Origin: Eremothecium cymbalariae DBVPG#7215
Lineage: Eukaryota > Ascomycota > Saccharomycetes > Saccharomycetales > Saccharomycetaceae
Assembly (NCBI RefSeq): GCF_000235365.1
Contig: NC_016450.1
Coordinates: 1-64,000, forward strand
DNA length: 64,000 nucleotides
Reading direction: 5' to 3'
Shown here: positions 49,733 through 59,243 of the stretch, one piece after another
Position numbering within the stretch: the stretch's first letter is position 1
Layout: each line of letters starts with the position of its first letter
The notes under the pieces: model-generated
The model's database searches: none
Seen by the model: the letters and a program-made list of their open reading frames with translations, nothing else
What the model was told of the DNA's origin: nothing
Program-made: the position numbers and the translations under genes

Positions 49733-50215
49733 CAACTATAATTTATCTGACGAGTAATTCTAACCTTTTTTCTTTGGACTATTATAAAGTTCCGCAGTTG
49801 TGTTTAAGAAGTTTTTAGTTTTCGGATAGAAGTTTTCTAGAATTGAAAAATTATCTAATGTTTGTAGAATTTCACCATTTATCTGGTGATATTGGCCTTA
49901 AATACGTTACTGTCTATTCGGGTAAACTTTTGAGGTTGTTTAATATGACGCACTATTCTTGATAATTTAACTCCTAGTAGATATGGTTTTTATATCTGTG
50001 TTGAGTTTAATCGTTCTATAGCTGTGCGTATTCCAGACACTACATTAGGCCCGCGGATTTGTAGTCATTGCCTTCTAACAGTCAACAAAATATGCAAAGC
50101 TGCAAATCATCCGGTACCATTTTGGGCCAGTTCAGGATCGGATTACCTAGATTTAATACGAATCAGAATTGCTGTTTTGCTATTCTAAGAGGATCACTTA
50201 CAGTGCATATCTGTG
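49733..50215. promoter_or_regulatory. Divergent promoter ATP11/DAL82
   Basis: A perfect Reb1 core CGGGTAA lies at 49919-49925. A TTGATAATTT at about 49957 carries a GATAA core, of interest because allantoin-pathway genes use GATA factors, but single GATAA cores are common by chance. No gene is seen. Confidence 0.4.
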
Positions 50216-51051
50216 ATGCCGGATATCAACGCAGATGATTTGCTGTTGGAACTAATGGGGCAGTTCCGTCCTCATCTCCAAACCTACAAATACAAAATGC
50301 AGGCATGGGATCAGTTATTGAATGAGTTCAATAGGATCACCAGATCCAGCATTAAACAAGTAAGGACCTTAAAAACAAGGTTTGAGAAGTTAAAAAGTGC
50401 ATATGAGGATGGGTTTATTCCAAATGTCGCCAATTTAGCTTTGCTGAAGGAGTTGGTATTGGAGTTTAATGGGAATAGGAAGTCAAGAAACCGTGATTTG
50501 GTATCCTATATGTCACCAGTATTCAAAAAACAAAAATAGATGTAGGTATAGCGTTAGAAACGGGAGTACGTGAACAATCTACAGAGGATGATAAGGATAG
50601 TGATAACGATCCGCCTCCTTTAGACACCATAGGGGTTTTCCCAGCTACTCAGATGAGAATCATTCAGGAACAGGAACGACACCATAGGTTGGATACATCA
50701 TCTGTAGCTAAGCCCTCGCCATCAAAGGGAAATAGTTACTCAATTCCGCTATCCTTGCAGGACTCTCCAGAATCTTGTTCAAGTGGGCGGGGTTCAGAAG
50801 TGCAACATGAGGAACACAAATTGTTAAATGAGTACAACAAGGGAGTATTGCTTGATTTAGTTTCTTCAGTGAAGCAGAAAAATCAACTTAGACCATCGGA
50901 CTATATCAGTTTGAATGACATATATGAAGATTTAAAGCAGCTTAGAGAGAGCCATGAAGATTTTAAAAGACAGGTCACATTAAAAGTGGATTACCTAGTT
51001 GCTCTCGTAAACCAGAAACTGGGTGGGAAGGAAGAGACTTCTAATGTATAA
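50216..51051 (+). CDS. DAL82: Allantoin-pathway activator Dal82, interrupted by a frameshift
   Basis: Dal82 is the positive regulator that turns on allophanate-inducible nitrogen genes with Dal81. The first frame runs from the ATG at 50216 to a TAG at 50537-50539 (107 residues) and matches the Dal82 DNA-binding region, including RTLKTRFEKLK. The second frame is open from 50497 to 51051. It continues the family pattern before its first ATG (PPPLDTIG, matching PLPLDSITIG of S. cerevisiae) and ends with the C-terminal coiled coil EDLKQLRESHEDFKRQV. Together they give about 275 residues (255 in S. cerevisiae). One base seems missing at the AAAAAAC tract, 50525-50531. It is syntenic with YNL314W. 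Confidence 0.88.
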
Positions 51052-51081
51052 AGTAAAATAATAAAAACTATCTATATATTC

Positions 51082-53811
51082 TTATAAATTGTCACGCAAT
51101 TTTAAGAGTCTCTGCCAGCCCTCTGAGTCTTCCCAGGAGCTACGACCTTTGTTCATCAACGACTTGATGACAGATCTTGCTTTATATCTCCAGTCTTTGC
51201 AAACTATGTCACCAGCACCATGTTTGCCCTCCATTTGGCCCAGAGATTCATAAGAAGCAACCAAGTCTTCACATGCTTCGACCGCATTTTCCCATGCAAC
51301 TTTATTAACTTCAATATCTGGGTTATGCGCTACTGTTCTATAAGCCTTTTCATAGCACTCAAGGGACGAGTGAGGCCTTTTCCTCCATAATTCTACACGA
51401 GAGACTAATCTCCAACATCTTGCTGAAGTTGTAATTACTGATGGTAAGGTACAGCATATAAATTCCATGCATGAATTTTGGAAATGTGTCAGCTTTTGTG
51501 ATTCATTCGAAGGAAAGTCGGTAGAAATCAAAATATTTGTTAACTTTTCAACAATTGGAATGTCTATAGAGCCTTCTCCGGTTTTGTCTCTTTTGATTTG
51601 AACAAGGCGTTTGCATGCTACCAAAACGTCGTCCCACTGATCTATTTTGGCAGATACAAGCATGTAGTTTTCCCATATTCTCCAGTTACTTTGTGCGTCA
51701 GAACTCACAGCTCTTTTCAAACAACTATGAGCTTCTTTAAATTTACCGAGTTCAGTATAAGCGGCGCTCAGATTTGACCATGAGAGTGCGTGTGTCTCAT
51801 CAAGCGAAACACACCTAGAAAATGCTTCTGCAGCTAACTCCATTTTCGCAGATTCCAAACCAATACAGCCGTAAAAGTACCATGTGTTGAAGCTCAGTGG
51901 ATGCAATCTTAATGAGTCATTTAGGTGCTTTAGAGCTAGGTTGTTATTTTTGGCAAATCCAGACCCAGAAGGTGGATTATAGTAAAACCTACCTAGTGAA
52001 TTCTTGGCATTGACATATCTGCCCAGTTCCCAACTTTTTTCCCATAAAGATGGATCTTGTCTGATGTCACCTAATATAGAATACGCTCTGGCATCTTTTG
52101 GACTAGATTGAATCCTTTGCAAAAGTATTTGCTCAGCTCTTTTATCATCTCCAACAGCGGCATAGCAAAGAGCCGCATCACACCATAGATGTAACCTTTC
52201 GTATATCTCAACAGCAGACTTTAAAATTCCCATGGACATGTATTTCTCGGCTAATTTAGAATCTAGTTGCCAACGCGGCACAAATGGCAATTGGTGAATA
52301 TATAGTAGTCTGCTGCGTGAAGGAGCGGACTCCTCGGCGTCGGCCTCTGGCGTTATCCGGTGTTTTATTTTAAAACCTAGTTCCTCTACCAATGACTGCA
52401 TCTGCAAAATACCTCTTTCGATAGTTTTAGCCTTGCTCGTTTCTAAAATAGATCTTTCCCACAACGCCCTGGAAAATATGCCCCAGTTTTTTGGACCATC
52501 TTGATGGATTATTCTGGAAAGTAGGGCAAATAATTCCTGTTCAACGAGCGCATCCCCAGCCGGTGTTGTCTGCTTAATTGTATAAAGACGTAACAATAGC
52601 TGAATATTGTCGTATGGTGTTAGGGTGGGCTGATTATTTGGATCTATCTCACTCAGGCAAATCGGTATGTTTTCTTGGCGTATTGCTATAGGTAGTAGTT
52701 TATCATCTTGTAAACCGTCGATGCCATCAAGCTTTTGCTTTTTAATTATTTGTTCGTCCAATGGCTCTTCACCAATAGACTCGAAATATGGTTTCTCCAG
52801 TAAAAGTTCAGAATTGAGCGTTAATTCCTCAGGTATTTGATTTTCTGGATAGTGATTTTCAAGCTCTGCTTCAGATGCTGAACGTGCCAAAATTATCAAC
52901 CCAGAATGGGCCTTTTCTTGAAACTTAGTTCTCTTCGTACGAGCACCAGTAAGTATTAATTGGAAGTTCGTCATTTTCTGAACCTTTATTAAACAAGGTG
53001 GACAGTGAAATTCGGTACCTAACGCCAACGAACACTTGACATTTTCCAAATAATAGATAGTGTACAATTTCTTTTTGTGGTCATCTGCAGTAGCTTCTGG
53101 TAAGCCTCTAACAACTGCACGCACCAAATCAACTGATGATAGAATAGAGGAAACAACGGCCGACTGTGGCCCTTTGGCCTCTGGGACCAAGGATAATTGC
53201 ACCAAAAGCGCACGCCCCCTCCACCAATGTGAAACTGCAAGCAATGGAGAGTTTTCTGAATCTGAAAATAAAGCTAGAGACGGCTCAAATTCTTCAGCTA
53301 AAAATAGTGAAGGCTGATCAGTGAGAAGTTCAAATATCAACAACGACAGAACTAAATACACTGGATCAGCACATAATTCGTAAGCGGGTTGTCCTGAAAC
53401 AGCTAAAAGGTTAATTAGCCATTCATGTAACTGGGTAATATCATCATTTAACTTCAAGTTAAAAACAACATCTTTAGAATCAATTGACACTTCGGGCCCA
53501 GTGTAGTTATTTTGTATAAACGTTTGCAGTAATGCAATGCCTAATATTAGTGTGTCCTCATAGCTATCATCAATCAACCTCCTGACAAATAAAGCCAGCA
53601 CAGAAAGAAGACTAGATGAATCATCTACACCGTCTAAAACAACCTCCTTCGATCTGATACAACTGGATATTACTCTATGACTCTGCCCGTTCAAAATATC
53701 TTTGCATCTGTCCAGAATGCCCTCATTGTATTCCGCATGAAAACCCCTTAATACCTCGGATTCTGATGCTAGCAGTAAGTGACTGTGCAATAAAACGTTA
53801 AAACCACTCAT
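51082..53811 (-). CDS. EMW1: TPR protein Emw1
   Basis: Emw1 is an essential TPR protein of S. cerevisiae linked to cell wall maintenance and possibly to ER-associated glycosylation; it is the relative of human TTC27. From the ATG at 53811 the protein has 909 residues (904 in S. cerevisiae). The first half is helical without clear motifs. TPR units fill the C-terminal part, for example WCDAALCYAAVGDDKRAEQI, LRLHPLSFNTWYFYGC, and ALSWSNLSAAYTELGKFKEA, the last strongly conserved. It is syntenic with YNL313C and divergent from RFA2. Confidence 0.93.
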   Translation of the reverse strand: MSGFNVLLHSHLLLASESEVLRGFHAEYNEGILDRCKDILNGQSHRVISSCIRSKEVVLDGVDDSSSLLSVLALFVRRLIDDSYEDTLILGIALLQTFIQNNYTGPEVSIDSKDVVFNLKLNDDITQLHEWLINLLAVSGQPAYELCADPVYLVLSLLIFELLTDQPSLFLAEEFEPSLALFSDSENSPLLAVSHWWRGRALLVQLSLVPEAKGPQSAVVSSILSSVDLVRAVVRGLPEATADDHKKKLYTIYYLENVKCSLALGTEFHCPPCLIKVQKMTNFQLILTGARTKRTKFQEKAHSGLIILARSASEAELENHYPENQIPEELTLNSELLLEKPYFESIGEEPLDEQIIKKQKLDGIDGLQDDKLLPIAIRQENIPICLSEIDPNNQPTLTPYDNIQLLLRLYTIKQTTPAGDALVEQELFALLSRIIHQDGPKNWGIFSRALWERSILETSKAKTIERGILQMQSLVEELGFKIKHRITPEADAEESAPSRSRLLYIHQLPFVPRWQLDSKLAEKYMSMGILKSAVEIYERLHLWCDAALCYAAVGDDKRAEQILLQRIQSSPKDARAYSILGDIRQDPSLWEKSWELGRYVNAKNSLGRFYYNPPSGSGFAKNNNLALKHLNDSLRLHPLSFNTWYFYGCIGLESAKMELAAEAFSRCVSLDETHALSWSNLSAAYTELGKFKEAHSCLKRAVSSDAQSNWRIWENYMLVSAKIDQWDDVLVACKRLVQIKRDKTGEGSIDIPIVEKLTNILISTDFPSNESQKLTHFQNSCMEFICCTLPSVITTSARCWRLVSRVELWRKRPHSSLECYEKAYRTVAHNPDIEVNKVAWENAVEACEDLVASYESLGQMEGKHGAGDIVCKDWRYKARSVIKSLMNKGRSSWEDSEGWQRLLKLRDNL

Positions 53812-54070
53812 CAAACCAAAAACTGGAAACAAAAACCCCCCAGCAGCCTTCTTTAATGATGATAACAGTTGTGTATAGTTTGTTTAAGATGAGATGAGAT
53901 GACCTTGAATTTGTCGAAAATTTTCCGGTCATCACCTACGAGGCGGAACGCGAAGACACGAAATGTTTGACGGTTTTAAAACCTATTCAATTGTTTAATA
54001 GGACTAACCCACCGACATAGTTCACTGATCAAATCTACAAAACAAGTCTGGAGAGGAAGTTCTAGGTATA
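53812..54070. promoter_or_regulatory. Divergent promoter EMW1/RFA2 with G1/S-type sites
   Basis: ACGCGA at 53948-53953 contains the MBF core ACGCG, and CACGAAA at 53957-53963 is a perfect SBF box (CRCGAAA). They lie 4 bp apart and about 110-120 bp before the RFA2 start. RFA2 is a G1/S-induced replication gene in S. cerevisiae, so this placement is sensible. Confidence 0.55.
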
Positions 54071-54991
54071 ATGGCTAGTATGTATCATTCAATTCAGATA
54101 TTAGTTACACACTGAAGTCTTACTTTACTAACAATGTTTCCTTTTTTCGCTATAGCTTATCAACAGCAACCCTTTAATGAATATTCCAGCGTTTCTGGTG
54201 GAGGGTTTGATAATTCCCAGGCTTCAGCGGGCAAACCAAACTCAGCAGGGGGGCAGACCACAGCCACTTTGACCCCTGTGACCATAAAACAAATACTAGA
54301 AGCTAAACAATTTGTACAAGATGGGCCTTATGTTGTAAATAACATTGAGTTGCATAATATATGTTTTGTCGGTGTGGTAAGAAACGTCGTAGACCACACT
54401 GCAAACGTCAATGTGACCGTGGAGGATGGAACTGGGCAGCTTGAATTTAGACAATGGAGCAATGATCAAAAGGATATTGAACGAGCAAGCCAAGGCGAGA
54501 AGGGCGAGTACAACTCCGAGGTTTCACAACAATTCCAGATTGGATCTTACGTCAAGGTATTTGCCACGTTAAGAGAATTCGGGGGGAAAATGAACATCCA
54601 GTATGCACTAGTAAAGCCTATAGAAAACTTTAATGAAGTGATTGCCCACCATCTATCGGCCATCAAGTGTTATGCACTAGCAAACGGTAAGCTAGCACAT
54701 CCCACATCTGCAGTTGGAACGGGTACTTCCACTGGCCAGGAGTCAAATGCACAGAGCTTGTTTGTGCAAGATAACGATTTCAGCAATGCAAAACCCGCTA
54801 CACAAAGGATCTTGGATTTCTGCAGAGATCAATGCAGAGACAAAGATGCAAATACATTTTCTGTTCACACTAAGTTAATTGCGCAATCTCTCGGTATGTT
54901 AGAGGACGATGTGAGAATGCACTGTCAGACACTAACCGAACAAGGTTTCATATATCCCACCTTTGATGAGAACAGCTATTTCACGTTATGA
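54071..54991 (+). CDS. RFA2: Replication protein A subunit 2 (Rfa2), with one intron
   Basis: Rfa2 is the middle subunit of the RPA heterotrimer that binds single-stranded DNA in replication and repair. The coding sequence joins 54071-54077 to 54156-54991 and gives 280 residues (273 in S. cerevisiae). Exon 1 is only ATGGCTA; splicing yields MATYQQQPFNEYSSVSGGGFDNSQ, whose opening MATYQ is the S. cerevisiae N-terminus. A phosphorylated Ser/Gly N-terminal tail is followed by the OB-fold (about 60-190, CFVGVVRNVVDHTANVNVTVEDGTGQ, QQFQIGSYVKVF) and a C-terminal winged helix ending QGFIYPTFDENSYF. It is syntenic with YNL312W, which has the same intron. Confidence 0.95.
54078..54155 (+). other. Spliceosomal intron of RFA2 (78 bp)
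   Basis: The 5' splice site is GTATGT (54078-54083), the branch site a perfect TACTAAC (54126-54132), and the 3' splice site TAG (54153-54155), 21 bp after the branch site with a T-rich stretch between. All three match yeast consensus. An ATG inside the intron (54134) would otherwise be taken as the start and would give a wrong N-terminus. Confidence 0.95.
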
Positions 54992-55287
54992 GATACCTTT
55001 GGAACTCAGTTTTTTAACTATAGCGTTTTTTTTCCATTCTGATTGTCTGTGTGCTTCGCTATTTTATGCGAAGTTACCCGTTTTTGCGTCAGTGAATTAA
55101 GAGCGACGGCGACGCATCGATTTACAAGTACGCATAACAATATGAAGATTCCCAACTAATAAAATAGTATTAATATATGTGTAACAAAAACTAATGGTTT
55201 TACTAAATACTTCTTATATTTTTGCGCCAACTGGTGTTAATTTACAGGCAGAAGAGAAGTGTAAAAAAATACCAAAGTAGAAAATAA
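54992..55287. promoter_or_regulatory. RFA2 3' region and GAS4 promoter
   Basis: CTTCGC (55054-55059) and GCGAAG (55068-55073) form a 6-bp stem with an 8-base AT loop, followed immediately by TTACCCG (55074-55080), a perfect Reb1 core in reverse. TGCGTC (55085-55090) pairs with GACGCA (55111-55116). A stem plus Reb1 roadblock could end RFA2 transcription; alternatively Reb1 serves GAS4. Confidence 0.4.
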
Positions 55288-56715
55288 ATGACGGTTAAAG
55301 TGCTTAATATACTATTAGGCATAGCCTTGCTTGCTTTACGGGCACATGCGTTTATTCATCCCATTGAGGTTAGAGGCAAACACTTTGTGGATTCGTTTAC
55401 GCAAGAACCTTTTTTCATTAAAGGTATGGACTACCAACCTGGCGGGTCCAGTAAAGTCAATGGAGAACAGGATCCATTATCTGATCCAAAGAAATGTGCG
55501 AGAGATATTTTGTTATTTCAAGAGGCAGGAATTAATACTATTCGGATATATTCTATTAATCCAGATTTAAATCACGACGTCTGTATGACGATGTTAGCTG
55601 CAGCTGGTATCTATTTGATTTTGGATGTTAATTCTCCATTGCAGAACCAACATTTAAATAGATATGAACCATGGTCTAGTTATAGTGAGTCATATTTGGA
55701 CCATGTTTTTAAAGTCATCGAACAATTTGGTCACTACAACAACACATTAGGCTTTTTTGCAGGTAATGAGGTAGTAAATGATAGAAGATCGGCGCAGCAT
55801 TCACCTCCATATTTGAAAGCTTTGGTTAGTGATATGAAGAAATATATTTATAGGCATTCTCCAAGACGTATTCCAGTTGGTTACTCTGCAGTGGATGATT
55901 TGAAATACCGAGTACCGTTGTCTAGATATTTAGAGTGCTACGACGCAAATAATAGCTTTAATGATGTGGACTTTTATGGCGTCAATTCTTATCAGTGGTG
56001 CGGTCGTCAAACTTTTGAAACTTCTGGATATGACCAGTTAGTAGAAGCCTATAGAAATTACACCAAACCGGTCTTCTTCTCAGAATTTGGTTGTAATGAG
56101 GTTGTTCCAAGACAATTCGAGGAAGTTGAAGCTCTATTTTCCAAAGAGATGTTTGCTGTATTTAGTGGTGGATTAGTTTATGAATTTAATCAAGAGACGA
56201 ATAACTATGGTCTAGTTGATACTGATGCTAGTGGTAATGCCCACCTTTTACCTGATTTTCATACATTAAAAAAGATGTATGGAAAAGTCAAATTACCTAC
56301 CGCAGAAGAAGTCGAGCAAGAAGTACAGAAGGATAGGACAATTGCTCAGGCAGCCACTAGTAAAGTTAAATGTGCATCTAAGTATGACAATCTAGAAATC
56401 AGTAATATTGTATTACCAAAATTAGCGAATAACATGATAAAAAATGGTGTGAAGGCTAATAATGGGAAATATGTTGATTTAGAAGACGATCAATTGAAAT
56501 CTACGTTTAAGATCTATGACGTGAATAAGAAGGAAATTTTGAAAAATAGAAGAGTAGAAGTAGTAGAAACATTTGGAGAATCGGACTTATCGAATATCGC
56601 GCGCATGCACCGTTCTAGATATAGAAGCAACGCATCTAATTCTAACCCAGTATCTGTCCTTGCCTTAGTTGCTATTGGTGTTATTGAACTCCTTTTCCAA
56701 TTTTCAGTCATATAG
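55288..56715 (+). CDS. GAS4: GH72 beta-1,3-glucanosyltransferase Gas4
   Basis: Gas4 elongates beta-1,3-glucan chains by transglycosylation; in S. cerevisiae it acts in spore wall assembly with Gas2. The 475-residue protein (471 in S. cerevisiae) has a signal peptide (about 1-21) and a GH72 barrel with the acid/base Glu161 in FFAGNEVVND and the nucleophile Glu266 in FFSEFGCNE. It lacks the Cys-rich CBM43 module of Gas1/Gas2, which fits the Gas4 type. The C-terminus is Ser/Asn-rich (SNASNSNP) with a hydrophobic GPI signal (about 455-475). Gene order (YOL132W between HRT1 and ALR1) agrees. Confidence 0.94.
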   Translation: MTVKVLNILLGIALLALRAHAFIHPIEVRGKHFVDSFTQEPFFIKGMDYQPGGSSKVNGEQDPLSDPKKCARDILLFQEAGINTIRIYSINPDLNHDVCMTMLAAAGIYLILDVNSPLQNQHLNRYEPWSSYSESYLDHVFKVIEQFGHYNNTLGFFAGNEVVNDRRSAQHSPPYLKALVSDMKKYIYRHSPRRIPVGYSAVDDLKYRVPLSRYLECYDANNSFNDVDFYGVNSYQWCGRQTFETSGYDQLVEAYRNYTKPVFFSEFGCNEVVPRQFEEVEALFSKEMFAVFSGGLVYEFNQETNNYGLVDTDASGNAHLLPDFHTLKKMYGKVKLPTAEEVEQEVQKDRTIAQAATSKVKCASKYDNLEISNIVLPKLANNMIKNGVKANNGKYVDLEDDQLKSTFKIYDVNKKEILKNRRVEVVETFGESDLSNIARMHRSRYRSNASNSNPVSVLALVAIGVIELLFQFSVI

Positions 56716-56757
56716 ATAAATAGATAGGAAAACAGAGAGCAGAGGCCTCCCGTTAAT

Positions 56758-58947
56758 TTATTCAGTCACACTACTTATTATAGTTGGTTTGAATCCATAC
56801 GAATACAAGTTGACACCGACGTTATCTTTAACTCGGACGGGTATCTGACCCTCTAACACGGGCTTCAAAAGCAATTCCCAATCAAATCTCGTTCTTGGAG
56901 TACATAAGGACCAAGATCGTAACATATTGAATTCGACAGATTTGAATTTGACCAAGGACTTCATGAAAAACCATAGGTTTATATTGGGTATATCTTTAAA
57001 CATGTGGTAGTTCAAGAAATTATTGAGTACGGATGCATCCGGGACAAGATGGTTCCCAGTGTCCTCAGTTGCCGATGACGTGTAAGTATGTTGAGGTTCA
57101 TCTAAGATACGCAACGCATTTCGATAACTTTCTTGTAATTTTGCATCCCAACTATACTGTTCATTTTCACCAGCCATAAGGGGATCGCTTGTTGGAATAT
57201 TCCCACAAACCGTAACTTGATCATCGCATTGATAACGAATAAATTGTTTCCAAAATTGACATGGCTCTAACGGACGCACATTTGTGAATGGAATATTTAT
57301 AATTTTTAAATCAATGTTTTGACAACAAATACGATCCCATATATTCTTGAAGTAGTGATAAAAGTAATAAAACTTGTGTATTCGGAAATAGGTAAAATAT
57401 TCTTTCTGATCCTTGGTAATTAGGGCGCCTCTTTTTGAATATTCCATATCGTTTTGGATAATGGCACCTGAATTGATAGCGATTATAACGGGTGTGCTTG
57501 GCGGAGGTGTTAAAAATGTTTTGCGAGTTGAACTATCAATTAGAGTTTCTGAAAGTGAATTTTCGTCATTTATGTGAAGGCCAGTCCACTCTTCGGATGG
57601 AAAATAGTAGCTACCATCGACCAGTTGCTGATTAGTGAAACATTGGCTATTGAAGTCTATCGTCAAGTGAGTCAATAGTGGAAGGCATTTGCTCAGCAGC
57701 AGGTCATGCTGACTTTCCAGATTCAAAAGCGACAGCCTTCTCACACGACCGAAATAACTGTGTAGCAATTTCATAATGCCGTTACCTGGTACTATTGTAC
57801 AGGAATTCAGGATGAGCGTCTCGACAGGGGAATTTACGATAATAAACCCATGATCCCCCACTTTAGTGTATAACGGTAAATATTCTAAAGGAGCATGAAG
57901 GGATTGTGTATCAATAGTGACATTCACCAACACTAACTCTTTACACACACCAAATAAGCACAGCCAATTTGGTCGCAGGTATACAGCTGATCTAGAATTC
58001 GATGCAGCTCTTATCTCCAAACTTTTATACCTGGGAAGCGAATTGAATTTTTCTCTATACTCAGCTAGCCATTTCTTAGAAATCTTAAACGTCTGCAAAT
58101 CTTCAGGGGTTAAAGATTTCGGTTCTTTAGATAGCTTTCTGTTGTATTCATTGGTCCCATCATTAAGAATAGAGTAATACAAAGGTATCCGAAAGTTTGC
58201 TCGTACCTCGCTCATAGAAATGTGTGTTAGATTAGGAAGATAATCCAAGATGTCTATCATTAACTCAATATAAGTATAGTGAACATATTTTGCTTCCAGA
58301 TCAGAAATATTAGAGCTGCCAAAATCAAAAAATACACGTAAAGGTGAATGACCTTCGTGGGCCATACCACCCTTAGAGTGTCGCTCCTTCTGTACATCTG
58401 AAACATGTGTTGAAAACGACTTGCGAGAAGGCATTGGAGTGAGTGGGTTCCCAAAAGGTTTAGTGTAAGATAAGGCACCATTTATCTCCACCGTTGGAGC
58501 TGTGACATTTGATTCTTTGAACTTAAAGTGCGAATCATTACACTGTGGATCCATAAACTCAATTCTCTTGACAAAATACCTTAGATCATCACGGTTCCCC
58601 TTCCTACAGCTATACAAATTCCGATGCGTGCTAAAATTAGCATGGATGATAGCATCGAACTTAAGTAAGGATTCCTTAGAAGTAAGAACAACATCTTCGT
58701 ACAAATAACGGATCACGATTCGGTACATAGGACGACTCACTGAGCAAAGTGAGAGCAGACTCTTAGTATCAAGGCATTTCAAAATTCGGATAAGAATTGA
58801 TTCAGGGAGGGATAAAAGCGTCTTATTCGAATCTAGTTTATCTACTACCGCATTTCCTGAACATGAATTAACTTTAGCACCATTACTGTCTGTTTGATTA
58901 TCCCTATTCGAAGATTTGGCACTTTTGAACCCAATTAACCACTTCAT
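56758..58947 (-). CDS. SKP2: F-box protein Skp2 (YNL311C type)
   Basis: This is the yeast F-box protein called Skp2 after YNL311C, probably a substrate adaptor of SCF ligase; its targets in S. cerevisiae are poorly defined. From the ATG at 58947 it has 729 residues (763 in S. cerevisiae). The frame is open further upstream but has no ATG. An F-box-like helix cluster lies near residue 45-90 (LSLPESILIRILKCLDTKSLLSLCSVSR, named by LSLPESILIRIL and LLSLCSVSR). A long leucine-containing repeat region follows (LPNLTHISMS; CLPLLTHLTIDF). It is syntenic with YNL311C. Confidence 0.88.
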   Translation of the reverse strand: MKWLIGFKSAKSSNRDNQTDSNGAKVNSCSGNAVVDKLDSNKTLLSLPESILIRILKCLDTKSLLSLCSVSRPMYRIVIRYLYEDVVLTSKESLLKFDAIIHANFSTHRNLYSCRKGNRDDLRYFVKRIEFMDPQCNDSHFKFKESNVTAPTVEINGALSYTKPFGNPLTPMPSRKSFSTHVSDVQKERHSKGGMAHEGHSPLRVFFDFGSSNISDLEAKYVHYTYIELMIDILDYLPNLTHISMSEVRANFRIPLYYSILNDGTNEYNRKLSKEPKSLTPEDLQTFKISKKWLAEYREKFNSLPRYKSLEIRAASNSRSAVYLRPNWLCLFGVCKELVLVNVTIDTQSLHAPLEYLPLYTKVGDHGFIIVNSPVETLILNSCTIVPGNGIMKLLHSYFGRVRRLSLLNLESQHDLLLSKCLPLLTHLTIDFNSQCFTNQQLVDGSYYFPSEEWTGLHINDENSLSETLIDSSTRKTFLTPPPSTPVIIAINSGAIIQNDMEYSKRGALITKDQKEYFTYFRIHKFYYFYHYFKNIWDRICCQNIDLKIINIPFTNVRPLEPCQFWKQFIRYQCDDQVTVCGNIPTSDPLMAGENEQYSWDAKLQESYRNALRILDEPQHTYTSSATEDTGNHLVPDASVLNNFLNYHMFKDIPNINLWFFMKSLVKFKSVEFNMLRSWSLCTPRTRFDWELLLKPVLEGQIPVRVKDNVGVNLYSYGFKPTIISSVTE

Positions 58948-59243
58948 AGATGAAAGAAACTTCCTGCTCACCACATGGGATATATCGGCGCAAAAACCCA
59001 CTGGATTAACCAATAACTTATAAACTCAAAAATAATAGCTTAATACAAAACCGAAATAGTGCTTTTTGTAATTACTGATTAACTGTCAGGAAGGATTACC
59101 AATAAAATCTAAAATCAGTTCGACATACTCTATCATCACGTGATGGTAAAAGGTCCAACAAAAAAAAGAAATACCAATTCACTGGCACATATATTATATT
59201 ATATACAAGAAATTATACGTTAGAAATAGTTCAACTTAGCCAT
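58948..59243. promoter_or_regulatory. SKP2 promoter with 12-bp CACGTG palindrome
   Basis: CATCACGTGATG (59134-59145) is a perfect 12-bp palindrome about 190 bp before the SKP2 start. Its left half TATCATCACGTGA is the same 13 bases that occur twice upstream of ALR1. A T/A-rich tract near 59160 and the ZIM17 3' end make up the rest. Confidence 0.5.
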
